Positions 56,001 to 63,001 of a DNA stretch of 64,000 nt are shown piece after piece. Position 1 is the first letter of the stretch. Each line of letters opens with the position of its first letter. The stretch is from Euborellia annulipes. Its lineage: Eukaryota > Arthropoda > Insecta > Dermaptera > Anisolabididae. The DNA lies in assembly GCA_023213315.1 (NCBI GenBank), contig JAKCPI010005683.1, positions 1-64,000 on the forward strand. Direction: 5' to 3'. Position numbers and translations under genes: made by a program. Below the pieces are notes generated by a model. That model was given only the letters and a program-made list of their open reading frames with translations, searched no databases and had not been told where the DNA came from.

Positions 56001-59000
56001 AATATAAAATAGTTGAATATAATCTCGAAATATTTTTATATAACGGCAGGAAATGGAGCCTAGTACATAGGAGCAGGACGATGCTTAGGCAATGCAAGGT
56101 TGTCTATAATATTTAAGAGATTATTTTATCGCACATGCGCCATGAGAAAATGCAGAGTGCGCATATTAGTAACGGAGACTGATCTGTTATGCAAATTTTT
56201 TGAAAATATTGCCATATAAGAGAACGACTGATTTAAAATCTCTTTTAAAGTTGACAGTGTTGTTTAAATATATATAGATGGATTCCAAAATCAGTCTCCG
56301 GTACCAATTTTCTTCCACCTGCAGAACCTTTACAGACTCAAAATTAAACGCATGGCCGTGATCTGTCGCATGCCTAGACAAAGCCACTGTAGCATCTTTA
56401 TTTTTAACGTTGGACTTGTGTTGCGATATTGCCGGGTCTTACCAACATACGACATCTCACAGTCCACACAGTCAATCTTATATATAAGGTTATATTTTTT
56501 ATACAAAGGTGTTGTAGACTTATTATTAAACATATAAGATAAGGTCTCAGAAGGTCTGTAAGCTATCTTAAGATTACAATTAATCCTACATAAATATTTT
56601 TAATATTTAATTAATTGTAATCTTAAGATAGCTTTCAGACCTTCTGAGGCCCGGCAATATTTGGCCAATTGAATATCGCAACACAAGTCCAACGTTAAAA
56701 ATAAAGATGTCACAGTGGCTTTGTCTAGGCATGCGACAGATCACGGCCATGCGTTTAATTTTGAGTCTGTAAAGGTTCTGCAGGTGGAAGAAAATTGGTA
56801 CCGGAGACTGATTTTGGAATCCATCTATACGGTATATATTTAAACAACACTGACAACTTTAAAAGAGATTTTAAATCAGTCGTTCTCTTATATGTCAATA
56901 TTTTCAAAAAATTTGCATAACAGATCAGTCTCCGTTTCTATGTAATATGCGCACTAAACATTTTCTCATGGCGCATGTGCGATAAAATAATCTCTTAAAT
57001 ATTATAGACAACCTTGCATTGCCTAAGTCTCGTCCTGCTCCTATGAACTAGGCTCTATTTATATAAAAATATTTCGAGATTATATTCAACTATTTTATAT
57101 TATAATATTAATTTGCTCTATCTATACAACCATAATAGTTTGAATGTATTGTTTAAAAACATAAAGACAAAATCACAGGCATGGTTAATTAATTTATTAG
57201 GTCTTTTCAAATGATTTGTAAAACAAAAACATCTTTTGTATTATTTTCCATGTTTGTAGCTCCGATGATGGTTCAAACCCGAACCGAAACGTCAGCAAGT
57301 GATTAAGAATTTTTATTAAAATTAAATGAAATAAAATTTGGCTGCATTCTTCTTTGGAGATTTTTAATTATACATTCAGCCACTCGTCCTGGAAATTTAT
57401 ATCTTTTTTTATGGACTGATGAAGGGCCTGAAATATTTCAGCGAAGCGGTGCCTCTAGTCAATTGATAAAATAAAAAAACTTGTATTGCTAGCTCTAGTT
57501 TATAGATTCTTCTCCAAGCAATCATTTATTAATAAATACCGCTACGTTCACTGACGAGACTCCTCCGCCTCCATCCCGTGTTGCTGGATCCCTCGTTGAC
57601 GGGGAGGCTTTGTTCAATTACCCCCCCCCCCCCCCCCCACCTATTTCGTCTTCTATATAGAGAGCGTTTTCACTTTGAACTATTTTTGCTTAGAATTAGA
57701 TAACATTTTTTTGAATTTAGAAAAAAAAAAAACCAGCAAATGAAGATAATTGAATTGATTTTGTAATTTTATTTGTATAAAATGTTTAAATTTGTTTTCA
57801 GCCAATGCAAAAAACTTCACATCAAGAACGCCTTAAAAGGCGGATGCAAGTCTTACTCAATAAGCAATGTAAGTTTTATTTATTTGAATATTCCCCCCCC
57901 TCCCCCCCCCCCCTAGCGAGGTCTGTTACAAATTGCTCTTTCTTCTTAAACTCTCTCGCCATCAAGTTTTGATCTTTTTTTTTTAAATTTTTATGGGACA
58001 AATCACCCCCCCCCTCAAATGACGTTTCTGTCAAGGGAGCGTACAAGTATTACGTAACGCAATTTTTTACCCCTCCCCCCCCATGTAACACGCCGTAACA
58101 TTTTTCTGGACCCCTCTCCCCTAAAAAGTCACAATTATGTTGCGCAAAGTATCAGAAAGTCGCTAAAATACCAGTTACGTAACGCGTTGTTCAACCCCCC
58201 CCCCTCCCCCTTGTAACGCATGATAACGTTTTACGAGACCCCCCTTCCCCCCAAATTGCGTTACGTAATAATTGTACGCAAGGGCGGATCCAGAGGTGTT
58301 TCTCGGGGAGGGGGGAGTAATCTGGTGTGATTGGTCGCACAGCCTCTTGGCCTGATCTCAAAAGTTTTTCTGCGAAAAAAATTTTTCCTGGACACAAAAA
58401 TTTTTGCCGCCCGCGGAACATTCCCTCTTTCGTGGAACCAAATTTTTTTTTCCCATCCGTAAAAATTTGATTTGTATTTACTAATACAAATCTAATTTTT
58501 AAGTATTAATTTTTTAAAATTTTACATTTTACATTTTTTTTAAAGTATTTTTTTCAAATCTCGGGGGGGGGGGGGGGTAAAGGGGGTAATTACCCCCCTT
58601 CCCCCCCCGTATCCGCTCTTGCTTGTACGCTCCCTAATCGGATAATCAGTAGATTAACGCAAGCATTGTTCATAATTCATCCTGGGACGAGGGACCCCTA
58701 GGGCCTTAAACTTTTGACTTAAATTAAAATTTAAAAATGAAACACCTGCAAACTTTATTTAAGTTTAATTTCCATAAATTGAATTAATTTGATTTTTTTT
58801 TTTTTTAGATAAAGCTGATAAAAAAGCAGAAAGAATGAGATATCAAAAACAAGAGCAAGAAAGACAAGATCGGGAAGATGAACTGAGAGAAATGGCAATC
58901 AAATTAAGAAGAAGGTAAAAAAAACAACTGTAAATACGTCATCATAATTCGACACAAATTAAGGGCACTCGACACAAGGCGAAAGGATAAAATCTCACCT

Positions 59001-62000
59001 CCCCCCCCTCAAAAACTATGAATATTTTACTTTTACACTATAAACACTAACACACCCTTAAATATTCTCAAAAAAGGAATAAAAATGCAGAGTTGGGTTA
59101 CACGATTTTGTAGTTATTTACAAAAAATCTCGTAAATAACTGTAAATAACATGGGTGCACATGCGCGAGAAAGGAAACTCAAATAAAATAAACAAAAACA
59201 AGTTTCAGTACATTCATACTTATTAATTTGACATTTTAAGGAGGCCCTACACTATCAAGCGGCTTGATCAAATGCTTGAGCAAATTGATTGTATCAAGCG
59301 TGATTGATAGTGTAGAAGCCCATTTGACGCTTGAAACAAGCGTTGACGGTGATTGATAGAAAATTTGAATGACTCAAGCGGTTGATCAAGCGGCTTGATA
59401 GTGTAGGGCAATTTTCGTCAAGCATTGCGTCAGTCACTCGGTGGAAACCATGGCGTCAACATCTCAAACCGCGTCTCACGATCCAGAAAACTCGGAGCGG
59501 GAGTTTATTAGTTTGTTGATTGATTTATATCGCGATTGTCCGGAGTCAAAAAGTTTCTGTAGTCCTCTGGTTCCGAATCACACAGGAAATTTAGGAGATG
59601 TTCATGAGTGAAGCGGTTTCTCATTTTGTACCACTCCTTAGACCACCTTCTTTTTCCGCTTCACGGCAACCAATGATGTGATTAGGAAGGCCAAATCTGA
59701 ATTCGACACAATTGTAACGCGAAAAAGCGAAAGCACGATCGCAAAACTCACTGTTCCACTTCTCTGCTTCGACTGACAAGAGAGTTTTGATCAAAAGATT
59801 GAAGTGTTGATTGAAGCACGCTTGAAGCTCCCATCAATCGGAGGTTCAAGCATTTGATCAAGCTGCTTGATAGTGTAGGGCCTACTTTATATTCAAAAAT
59901 AAGATGAGATGCTTTTAAAATGATTTAATCTAATTTTTTTTTTTTCTTTATTAACAATTACTTCATCTAGGATCAAATTAAATAGTTCTTTTTCATCATT
60001 TTTATATTATAGAAACCAAAACAAATATTACTTTTGAATTTTTTTTTAAATCTTGAAGATTCATATAGTAAAGGATTTTGCAGCCCCTGTCAGATTCCAC
60101 TTTTCGAGTCATATATATTTACCATATATTTAGTTCCTTATTTGAATCCTAAAAAAATAAAAGCAAACTGAATTTAATTATCTGATGTTAATTAATTAAA
60201 GAAAATAATAAATATACTTACAAATGAAATGACAGTTGTAGGTTAGGTTACCATATTTAATTTTTGAATTTCATTTTTTAATTATTTTATTAACATTTTG
60301 ATTATATTATTCACTAAATAAAAAGCAAACAACATCGTCAATGCTCTAAAACAAAAAAAAATATGAAATATAAACTGCTATCCTGTTTTTTCAGATGGGT
60401 TGGTTTTTTTTATATTTTTTAAATTTTCGGCCCAGTTTTTTACATGACAATTTTTTTACGTGTAAAGAACTGAGTAAATTACACGGTTGTAAAAAATTTG
60501 CCAACCCTGACTGAAATGAGTACTAGGCGAAGTAAAACAACGTCTTTTTGATTTATTTTTTTTATTTTTTTTTTAGGGAACGACAACGACGTCACCGAAT
60601 GCATGAAGATGAGGAAGATGAAGGCCGTTTCTCAGCGAAATCTTCAAGTAATAGCAACCATTCAGGCTCTAGCGGAAGTAGTGATGAAGGAGAAAGTGGA
60701 GGACCGGAAAAGAAGATGGCCCGTCGAGGAGGCGGAGCTAACAGCATTATCCCAGGAGGGGGCGGGGGAGGGACCACCCCCGCCACCCCCACCGCCACCA
60801 GCAGCAGCAGCAGCAATCTTGATAAGAATAAATCAAGCAGGTGCATCATCACTTCTCTCCATCACACAGGGTCATTCCATTATTGAATTATTGTGTCAAA
60901 CAAATAAAATGCTCAGAGCATATTTCGATAATATTTTTTTTTTTTTTAAATGACATGTGCATTAATCCACTCATGGAATCGGAAGATTTAAAAACAAAAA
61001 AAAACTATTTATTTATTTTTTTTTAATATATATAAGTTAAAAAAAAATTTCCTCACAACAAATTTTGTATTTTTTTTTTCTTTTATTTAAAACAAAAAAA
61101 AAATTGTTAAAATAAAGTCTTAAGGGGCTTCAGGAGGGCACGTTCAATCTTTAGTTCGAAAAAATATTTTTTTATATTTATAGAATATGACAAAAAAAAA
61201 AAACGTTCTATTATGAAAATTGTAAATTTTTTTTTTAACCTAAAAATGTAATAATCATTAATATCCAACCTATAATAATAATTAAATAAAGTGGGGAAGA
61301 AATCAAAAATAAATTTCGTATTTATTTAAAAATTAACGGCTAAATAGTTGAGCACTCTTGCAAAAGATGGCAGGCTAGTCTAACAGCCCGTATAGTCACT
61401 GTATTAACATAGTCTGGCCATGAGGGTAGAATCCGCCATTTTGTTTCCATTTTTTTTTGGCGGGAAGACAAATTGTCCATAGAAAATGTAAACAAGATTA
61501 TGTTCTAACCTCTATTTCAAATATTTGACATTATCATTAAAGTTTATATTTAATAATAACATATATATATATGCTTATTTATTTTAAATTAATTTTTCAT
61601 GAGAATTATTACAATTAAAACTTTTTTTTGTTTAGCGTCAAATGCTGTCATTTCATTTTTAAAGTTTTACTTATTTGTAGTACACAAAAAATGTATTCAT
61701 TTTTAATTAGTATTAACAGGACATTATATTGAAAGGAAAATATGAAATTTTAATATGTTAAATAAGGAGAAAAAAAAATATTTTTATATCTTTACATGTT
61801 AAATATAGGCACAATTAGAATCAACATGGCGGATTTTGCTTTCGACCAATCAACATCTAGTCCATGTATGGCCAGACAATGTTAATACAGGGAGTATAAT
61901 AGCCGGCATTATCAGATCACATATATTTATATATTTTTATCCTATTATAAATGATATATAATAATATTTATAAACTATTCATTATTAAAAGATCAACGAA

Positions 62001-62414
62001 AAATCAAACAAATACATGAGATTAAATATAGTCCTACTATCCTGCCATCTGTTGGCAAATTTTCGTAATAGTTGCGCTTTTTGGCTAAATTTTTAAAACC
62101 CCTAACGCCATCTTATTGGCAAAAACATGCGAACAGTTTTGCCTTCTGAAGCCCCTAAAGAGAAAAATTCTATATTCTTTTTTGACCTTTTGAAATCGTC
62201 TCAATTTTCTGAAATTTGTAAAAAAAAAAAAACAAAAAAAAAAAAACAATACTCCTCCCCTCAACATCACAAATGATTTGTGTTTAGTTATAAACGTATC
62301 ATTTATTTATTGTAAATTTTATTTTTATTTATTGGACATAAATTGTAATTTAACTTTTGTTCCCTTTTTTTTGGATTTTGTTTCAGCAGACCCTCCTCCC
62401 TGGTGGATTATTAA
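34945..62414 (+). CDS. CLASRP: CLK4-associating serine/arginine-rich protein
   Basis: Exons: 34945-35043, 35110-35207, 40466-40635, 42325-42561, 43032-43207, 43270-43343, 45502-45678, 46142-46273, 48160-48279, 49733-49852, 52825-52867, 57802-57868, 58809-58914, 60577-60840 and a candidate last exon 62387-62414. Every junction is GT-AG and in phase, giving about 636 residues. The N-terminus MWHEARKQEKKLRGIMVDYK and MMPWQGRPDVLIDRFDVRAH define the conserved SWAP-type domain of CLASRP. Next come YGMCGNDFYSLL, RKSRRERRAFREKRL, SPTYNPYHRSHSRSRS with ITYITSFGG, RS-rich exons 7-9, HQERLKRRMQVLLNKQYKAD and ERQDREDELREMA. The human protein has the same order. It is a nuclear SR-related splicing regulator bound by CLK kinases. 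If exon 14 is not spliced it ends at 60886 instead (642 residues). Introns are swollen by transposons. Confidence 0.9.
36491..37075. mobile_element. Probable decayed hAT element in CLASRP intron 2
   Basis: CAGTGGTTCCCAACCTGGGG at 36492 is a typical hAT terminus. A G-rich stretch follows, and CCCCCCTGGGTCGG near 37050 may be the opposite side. A related fragment upstream (35390-36462) ends in ATTTCTCTGTACCCACCCTG. No TSD was established. Confidence 0.35.
37770..38640 (-). mobile_element. LINE fragment, reverse transcriptase C-terminus (Jockey-like)
   Basis: Minus-strand frames encode NVSKCSVITFTKKHSSLSF, then KHVKVLGVIIDDRLTFGMHI, NQMLGFLKR, and after a frame change VQKKFLRFLFWRLTGHSG. These are the thumb and C-terminal motifs of Jockey-type non-LTR reverse transcriptases. 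Only the 3' end is present, as usual for 5'-truncated LINE copies. It lies antisense in CLASRP intron 2. Confidence 0.8.
38641..39465 (+). mobile_element. Second LINE fragment, plus strand, with SINE inserted
   Basis: LDRALNACVRYVFGVRLDEH and LKWMRLG, then after a frameshift GYLGEGLRFVSSVRTREL, HRTEYLAGFFQGWNSIPRTI and RTRFRDHLMGN with a stop at 39006. This is the C-terminal tail of a non-LTR reverse transcriptase. The 3' tail ends CAAATAAATAAATAAT near 39460. It abuts the opposite-strand LINE head to head. Confidence 0.75.
39135..39350 (+). mobile_element. tRNA-derived SINE (family 2) with 12-bp TSD
   Basis: The tRNA-like head GAGGAGGCGATTAGCCGAGG contains a box A (TTAGCCGAGGGGAT). Box B (GAGTTCAAATCC) follows about 45 nt later. 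AATGATATATAT is duplicated exactly at 39123-39134 and 39351-39362. The unit is 216 bp and lies in the tail of the LINE. Confidence 0.9.
40690..41062 (+). mobile_element. P-family (Harbinger-like) partial copy
   Basis: GGTGTTACGCATGTTTTTCC, GCCAAGAGATGTCAGAATGG, TGGTTGATTTTCATTGATC and a TAACATTTATAAAGTATT palindrome match the left half of 53496-54243. It lies in CLASRP intron 3. Confidence 0.7.
41140..41426. repeat. Fold-back element
   Basis: The arms pair CTTGTTTGAAAAAGATGGAA with TTCCATCCTTTTCAAATAAAG, and GATAGCAAATTGGCGAGATG with CATCTCGCAAATTTGCTATC. A SINE family 1 tail fragment (41096-41139) sits on its left. Confidence 0.75.
41768..41940. repeat. Fold-back with hammerhead-like core (intron 3)
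   Basis: TATATATTTCAACAGCTGACGTTTCGGC pairs with its reverse complement at 41858-41886 around CCGAGCTCCGAGGATGGC. Outer parts pair TTTTTTCTTTAAAAATAT with ATATTTTTAAAGAAAAAT. Confidence 0.75.
41837..41871 (+). ncRNA. Hammerhead-like ribozyme core
   Basis: CCGAGGA (consensus CUGANGA with C at position 2), then T, the 6-bp helix GGCTTT/AAAGCC closed by GACC, then GAAAC and GTCAGC. Confidence 0.4.
42076..42240. repeat. Fold-back with hammerhead-like core (intron 3)
   Basis: GAAGAGGAGCTAGTATTTGT pairs with ACAAATACTAGCTGCTCTTC, and CCCATTAAGCTAACG with CTTAGCTTAATGGG. On the plus strand 42148-42176 reads CTGAGGA, TA, GTCT, a loop, AGAC and CGAAAC. Confidence 0.75.
42779..42976. repeat. Fold-back with hammerhead-like core (intron 4)
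   Basis: AAGAGCGAATGCAGCTATTT pairs with AAATAGCTGCATTCGCTCTT, and CACTTCAAGCCGACG lies against the matching right arm. The arms are nearly perfect over about 65 bp. Confidence 0.8.
42840..42874 (-). ncRNA. Hammerhead-like ribozyme core
   Basis: The minus strand reads CTGAGGA, T, the helix GGTC/GACC around GCAAATCT, then GAAAC and GTCGGC. All conserved core positions are satisfied. Confidence 0.45.
43439..43810 (-). repeat. TTTCTC-end repeat with TG microsatellite
   Basis: ACTTTCTCTTACCTATG and TCGATGTCGAGATTTTGATG, then TCACGTTTTGAGGTCCC and a TG tract (about 43588-43616). This matches the left arm of 7663-8558 base for base in long stretches. It lies in CLASRP intron 6. Confidence 0.65.
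44015..44107. repeat. Palindromic MITE of the CTGGTGTGAC family
   Basis: AAAAAATCTGGTGTGACAAG pairs with the right end GCCAGTCACACCAGATTTTT. The centre is ACTTTCGATTACCGAAGGTA. The left arm has lost a few bases. Confidence 0.75.
44435..44980 (-). mobile_element. P-family (Harbinger-like) copy in CLASRP intron 6
   Basis: It begins TTTAAGGAGGTTCAGGAGCG. Its right part (ATAGATGGCAGGCGAGTCTA, TTGTTAAAAGATCAATGAAA, GCTACCATTTTGACATCTC) is the reverse complement of 40690-41062. Confidence 0.7.
45123..45160 (-). ncRNA. Hammerhead-like ribozyme core (left arm)
   Basis: The minus strand reads CTGATGA, then T, the helix GAGA/TCTC, GAAAC and GTCTCC. Confidence 0.4.
45221..45258 (+). ncRNA. Hammerhead-like ribozyme core (right arm)
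   Basis: The plus strand reads CTGATGA, then T, the helix GAGA/TCTC, GAAAC and GTCTCC, identical to the left-arm copy. Confidence 0.4.
46500..47264. mobile_element. Terminal-inverted-repeat element in CLASRP intron 8
   Basis: The ends are ATGCCGGGTTGCAAGAA and TTCTTGCAACACGGCAT. The right side repeats CGTTAAATACGTTCTTGCAAC twice. No coding sequence and no clear TSD were seen. Confidence 0.5.
48530..48765. repeat. Fold-back with hammerhead-like cores (intron 9)
   Basis: AGAGGGATGGAGATATCAGC pairs with GCTGATATCTCCATCCCTCT, and GGCCATCTTCGC with ACTGAAGATGGCC. The plus strand 48654-48685 reads CTGAAGA, TGGCC...GATC, GAAAG. The minus strand 48624-48591 reads GCGAAGA, TGGCC...GGTC, GAAAC, GTC. 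Confidence 0.8.
50417..50781. mobile_element. piggyBac-like MITE at TTAA
   Basis: The terminal inverted repeats are GGTGCGCCTCTCG and CGAGACGCGCACC. Each is flanked by TTAA (50413-50416 and 50782-50785), the target of piggyBac elements. The element is 365 bp, non-coding, in CLASRP intron 10. Confidence 0.8.
51635..51829 (-). mobile_element. 195-bp retroposon with 17-bp target duplication
   Basis: TTGACATAAAATCCAAT is repeated exactly at 51618-51634 and 51830-51846. On the minus strand the insert starts TGCTCAGGGGCCCACATC and ends in a purine-rich AAGAAAGAAGAAG tail. Length-variable target duplication plus an A-rich 3' end indicates LINE-mediated insertion. Clear tRNA promoter boxes were not found. 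It is GC-richer than its surroundings. Confidence 0.75.
52245..52400. repeat. Fold-back with a well-formed hammerhead-like core
   Basis: AAGAAAAAAAAACAAG at 52249 pairs with CTTGTTTTTTTTTCTTC at 52382. CCAGGGCTAACGTTTCGGTCC pairs with GGACCGAAACGTTATCCCTGG. It lies in CLASRP intron 10. Confidence 0.8.
52284..52319 (-). ncRNA. Hammerhead-like ribozyme core (best stem II)
   Basis: The minus strand reads CTGATGA, T, the 5-bp helix GGTCC/GGACC closed by AGATCTA, then GAAAC and GTTAGC. Every invariant core base is present. Confidence 0.5.
52540..52715. repeat. Fold-back with hammerhead-like ends
   Basis: CTCTTCTGCTTATTTAATATACTTGTCGACGTTTC pairs with GAAACGTCGACAAGTGTATG and AAGCAGAAGAAGAG. The plus strand 52654-52676 has CTGATGA, AGGCC, GAAAC, GTCGAC with almost no stem II. 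The minus strand 52599-52565 has CTGTTGA in place of CTGANGA. Confidence 0.7.
53066..53266. repeat. Small inverted-repeat element in intron 11
   Basis: GACCTGAACATTTGCGCGTCGAAC pairs imperfectly with GTTCGACGCATTGTTCAG. It is less AT-rich than the surrounding intron, and both frames across it look superficially coding. Confidence 0.5.
53496..54243. mobile_element. P-family (Harbinger-like) element, both arms present
   Basis: GGTTCGGTAGTGTAGATGTT and CATGTTTTTCCCGATAAG at the left pair with AACATCTACACTACTGAACC and the matching right arm. GACATCTCTTGGCAAAATTT and AGATGGCAGGCTAGTCTAAC are also mirrored. It lies in intron 11 of CLASRP. Confidence 0.8.
55825..55859 (-). ncRNA. Hammerhead-like ribozyme core at Penelope left end
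   Basis: The minus strand reads CCGATGA, T, the 5-bp helix GGTTC/GAACC closed by AAACCC, then GAAAC and GTCAGTC. Confidence 0.5.
57262..57296 (+). ncRNA. Hammerhead-like ribozyme core at Penelope right end
   Basis: The plus strand reads CCGATGA, T, GGTTC/GAACC, GAAAC and GTCAGC, as in the left-end copy. A further related motif follows at 57416-57447 (CTGATGA, a TGAAATATTTCA helix, GAAGC). Confidence 0.5.
58034..58635. mobile_element. hAT-like element with TTACGTAAC ends (A family)
   Basis: AGGGAGCGTACAAGTATTACG at the left pairs with GTACGCTCCCT at the right. Internal copies of ATTACGTAACGCAATTT and AAATTGCGTTACGTAAT mirror each other. A B-family hAT is inserted near its right end. It lies in CLASRP intron 12. 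Confidence 0.7.
58279..58621. mobile_element. hAT element (B family) nested in A family
   Basis: The ends are CAAGGGCGGATCCAG and GTATCCGCTCTTG. The target duplication is ATTGTACG (58271-58278) and CTTGTACG (58622-58629), 7 of 8. It contains TCTGGTGTGATTGGTCGCAC, the same words as the small palindromic MITEs. G and C tracts flank the interior. Confidence 0.8.
59243..59882. mobile_element. Harbinger-like element with CCCTACACTATCAAGC ends
   Basis: The terminal inverted repeats are GGCCCTACACTATCAAGCGG and TGCTTGATAGTGTAGGGCC, with several more GATAGTGTAG and CAAGCGGCTTGAT copies inside. A MADF-type coding relic lies within, as in PIF/Harbinger elements that carry a Myb/MADF partner protein. 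Confidence 0.75.
59450..59611 (+). pseudogene. MADF-domain relic of a Harbinger accessory protein
   Basis: A 53-codon frame starts MASTSQTASHDPENSEREF and continues ISLLIDLYRDCPE, the first helix of a MADF domain. After this point the similarity shifts frame and stops. MADF/Myb proteins assist PIF/Harbinger transposases in binding element ends (family knowledge). Confidence 0.6.
61124..62155. mobile_element. P-family element with TAA duplication
   Basis: The ends are GGGGCTTCAGGAGGGC and GCCTTCTGAAGCCCC, flanked by TAA on both sides (61121-61123 and 62156-62158), as for Harbinger. The interior shares AAGATGGCAGGCTAGTCTAAC and AAAAGATCAACGAAA with the other P copies. A second MITE is nested at 61396-61892. 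It lies between CLASRP exon 14 and the candidate last exon. Confidence 0.75.
61396..61892. mobile_element. Nested TIR element (CACTGTATTAACAT ends)
   Basis: CACTGTATTAACATAGTCTGG pairs with CCAGACAATGTTAATACAGGG. AATCCGCCATTTTGTTT and ACATGGCGGATTTTG are mirrored inside. It has no ORF. Confidence 0.65.
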
Positions 62415-62909
62415 CAACTCTGAAAGAATAAAAATAAAATATATATATACCATTATTGATTATTATATTATTGATTTTAATTTTTCATGGTATTTTGTTA
62501 AATTTGTAATTATTTTCAAAAATAAAAATAGAATATATATATATATATATATATCAATTCTTATTGTTTGTTAAATAAATCAAATAAATTTATTTATCAC
62601 TCACAAGTCTTTGGTGGCCAACCAATTAGAATTTTCGATCCGTTTCGACTGTCGCCTTCGTGCCAAGCTCTTTCACATGATTTGGCCTTTTTTTTTACAC
62701 AAAAACCGGAAACACCAGTTTTTTTTACGGGCGAAAAAGAGCGATTAAATAGGAATTCAATCGCCCTATATATATTCATAGACCTTTGATTTCTCTTCCG
62801 ATGGCGCATCTTCATTTTGATTGAAACAGAAAATTAATTATAGTTTATTGTCAAAAGATATGTCATACATTTTCTCAAAGAGTAAATACTCTAACTAATT
62901 AGATTAGTA
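62415..62909. other. Region after CLASRP, possible polyadenylation signals
   Basis: GAATAAAAATAAAAT directly after the TAA at 62412-62414 offers overlapping AATAAA signals. An (AT)n tract lies at about 62533-62552. A minus-strand frame (62815-62597) is open but unrecognised. Confidence 0.4.
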
Positions 62910-63001
62910 AAAATCTGGTGTGACTGGCGCACAGCACACAACTTTCTCTTACCCTTCGGTAAGAGAAAGTTGTGCACCGTGATGGTCACACCAGATTTTT
63001 T
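62910..63001. repeat. Cleanest palindromic MITE of the CTGGTGTGAC family
   Basis: AAAATCTGGTGTGACTGGCGC pairs with ATGGTCACACCAGATTTTTT. The inner arms ACAACTTTCTCTTACC and GGTAAGAGAAAGTTGT are perfect. The loop is only a few bases (CTTC). Confidence 0.85.

Larger units (their letters stand above)
55765..57361. mobile_element. Inverted Penelope-like retroelement fragment with hammerhead-like ends
   Basis: Two arms of about 780 bp are reverse complements around 56592. The left arm on the minus strand encodes IYKIDCVDCEMSYVGKTRQ, then in another frame LSRHATDHGHAFNFESV and ENWYRRLILESIYI. This is the GIY-YIG endonuclease of Penelope-like elements, with the catalytic Glu in LILESIYI. The right arm holds the same region with an internal deletion. 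Both outer parts carry the CCGATGA...GAAAC motif and a GAATGCAGCTAAATTTATTT end. No reverse transcriptase is present. It lies in intron 11 of CLASRP. Confidence 0.85.
59088..60509. mobile_element. X-family hAT-like element carrying a second TIR element
   Basis: CAGAGTTGGGTTACACGATT at the left and TTTGCCAACCCTG at the right form inverted ends of the CAGGGTTGGCAA type. The interior (60270-60360) matches 13610-13735 in reverse. No TSD was found. It lies in CLASRP intron 13. Confidence 0.5.

Noticed and set aside
60592..60953. Two alternative frames over CLASRP exon 14
   Set aside because: Only the frame continuing RERQRRHRMHEDEED from exon 13 is in phase; the others are shadows of a repetitive SR/Gly-rich exon.
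62597..62815. 72-codon minus-strand frame downstream of CLASRP
   Set aside because: It has reasonable composition but no recognised domain, splice sites or repeat context; evidence is too thin to call a gene.
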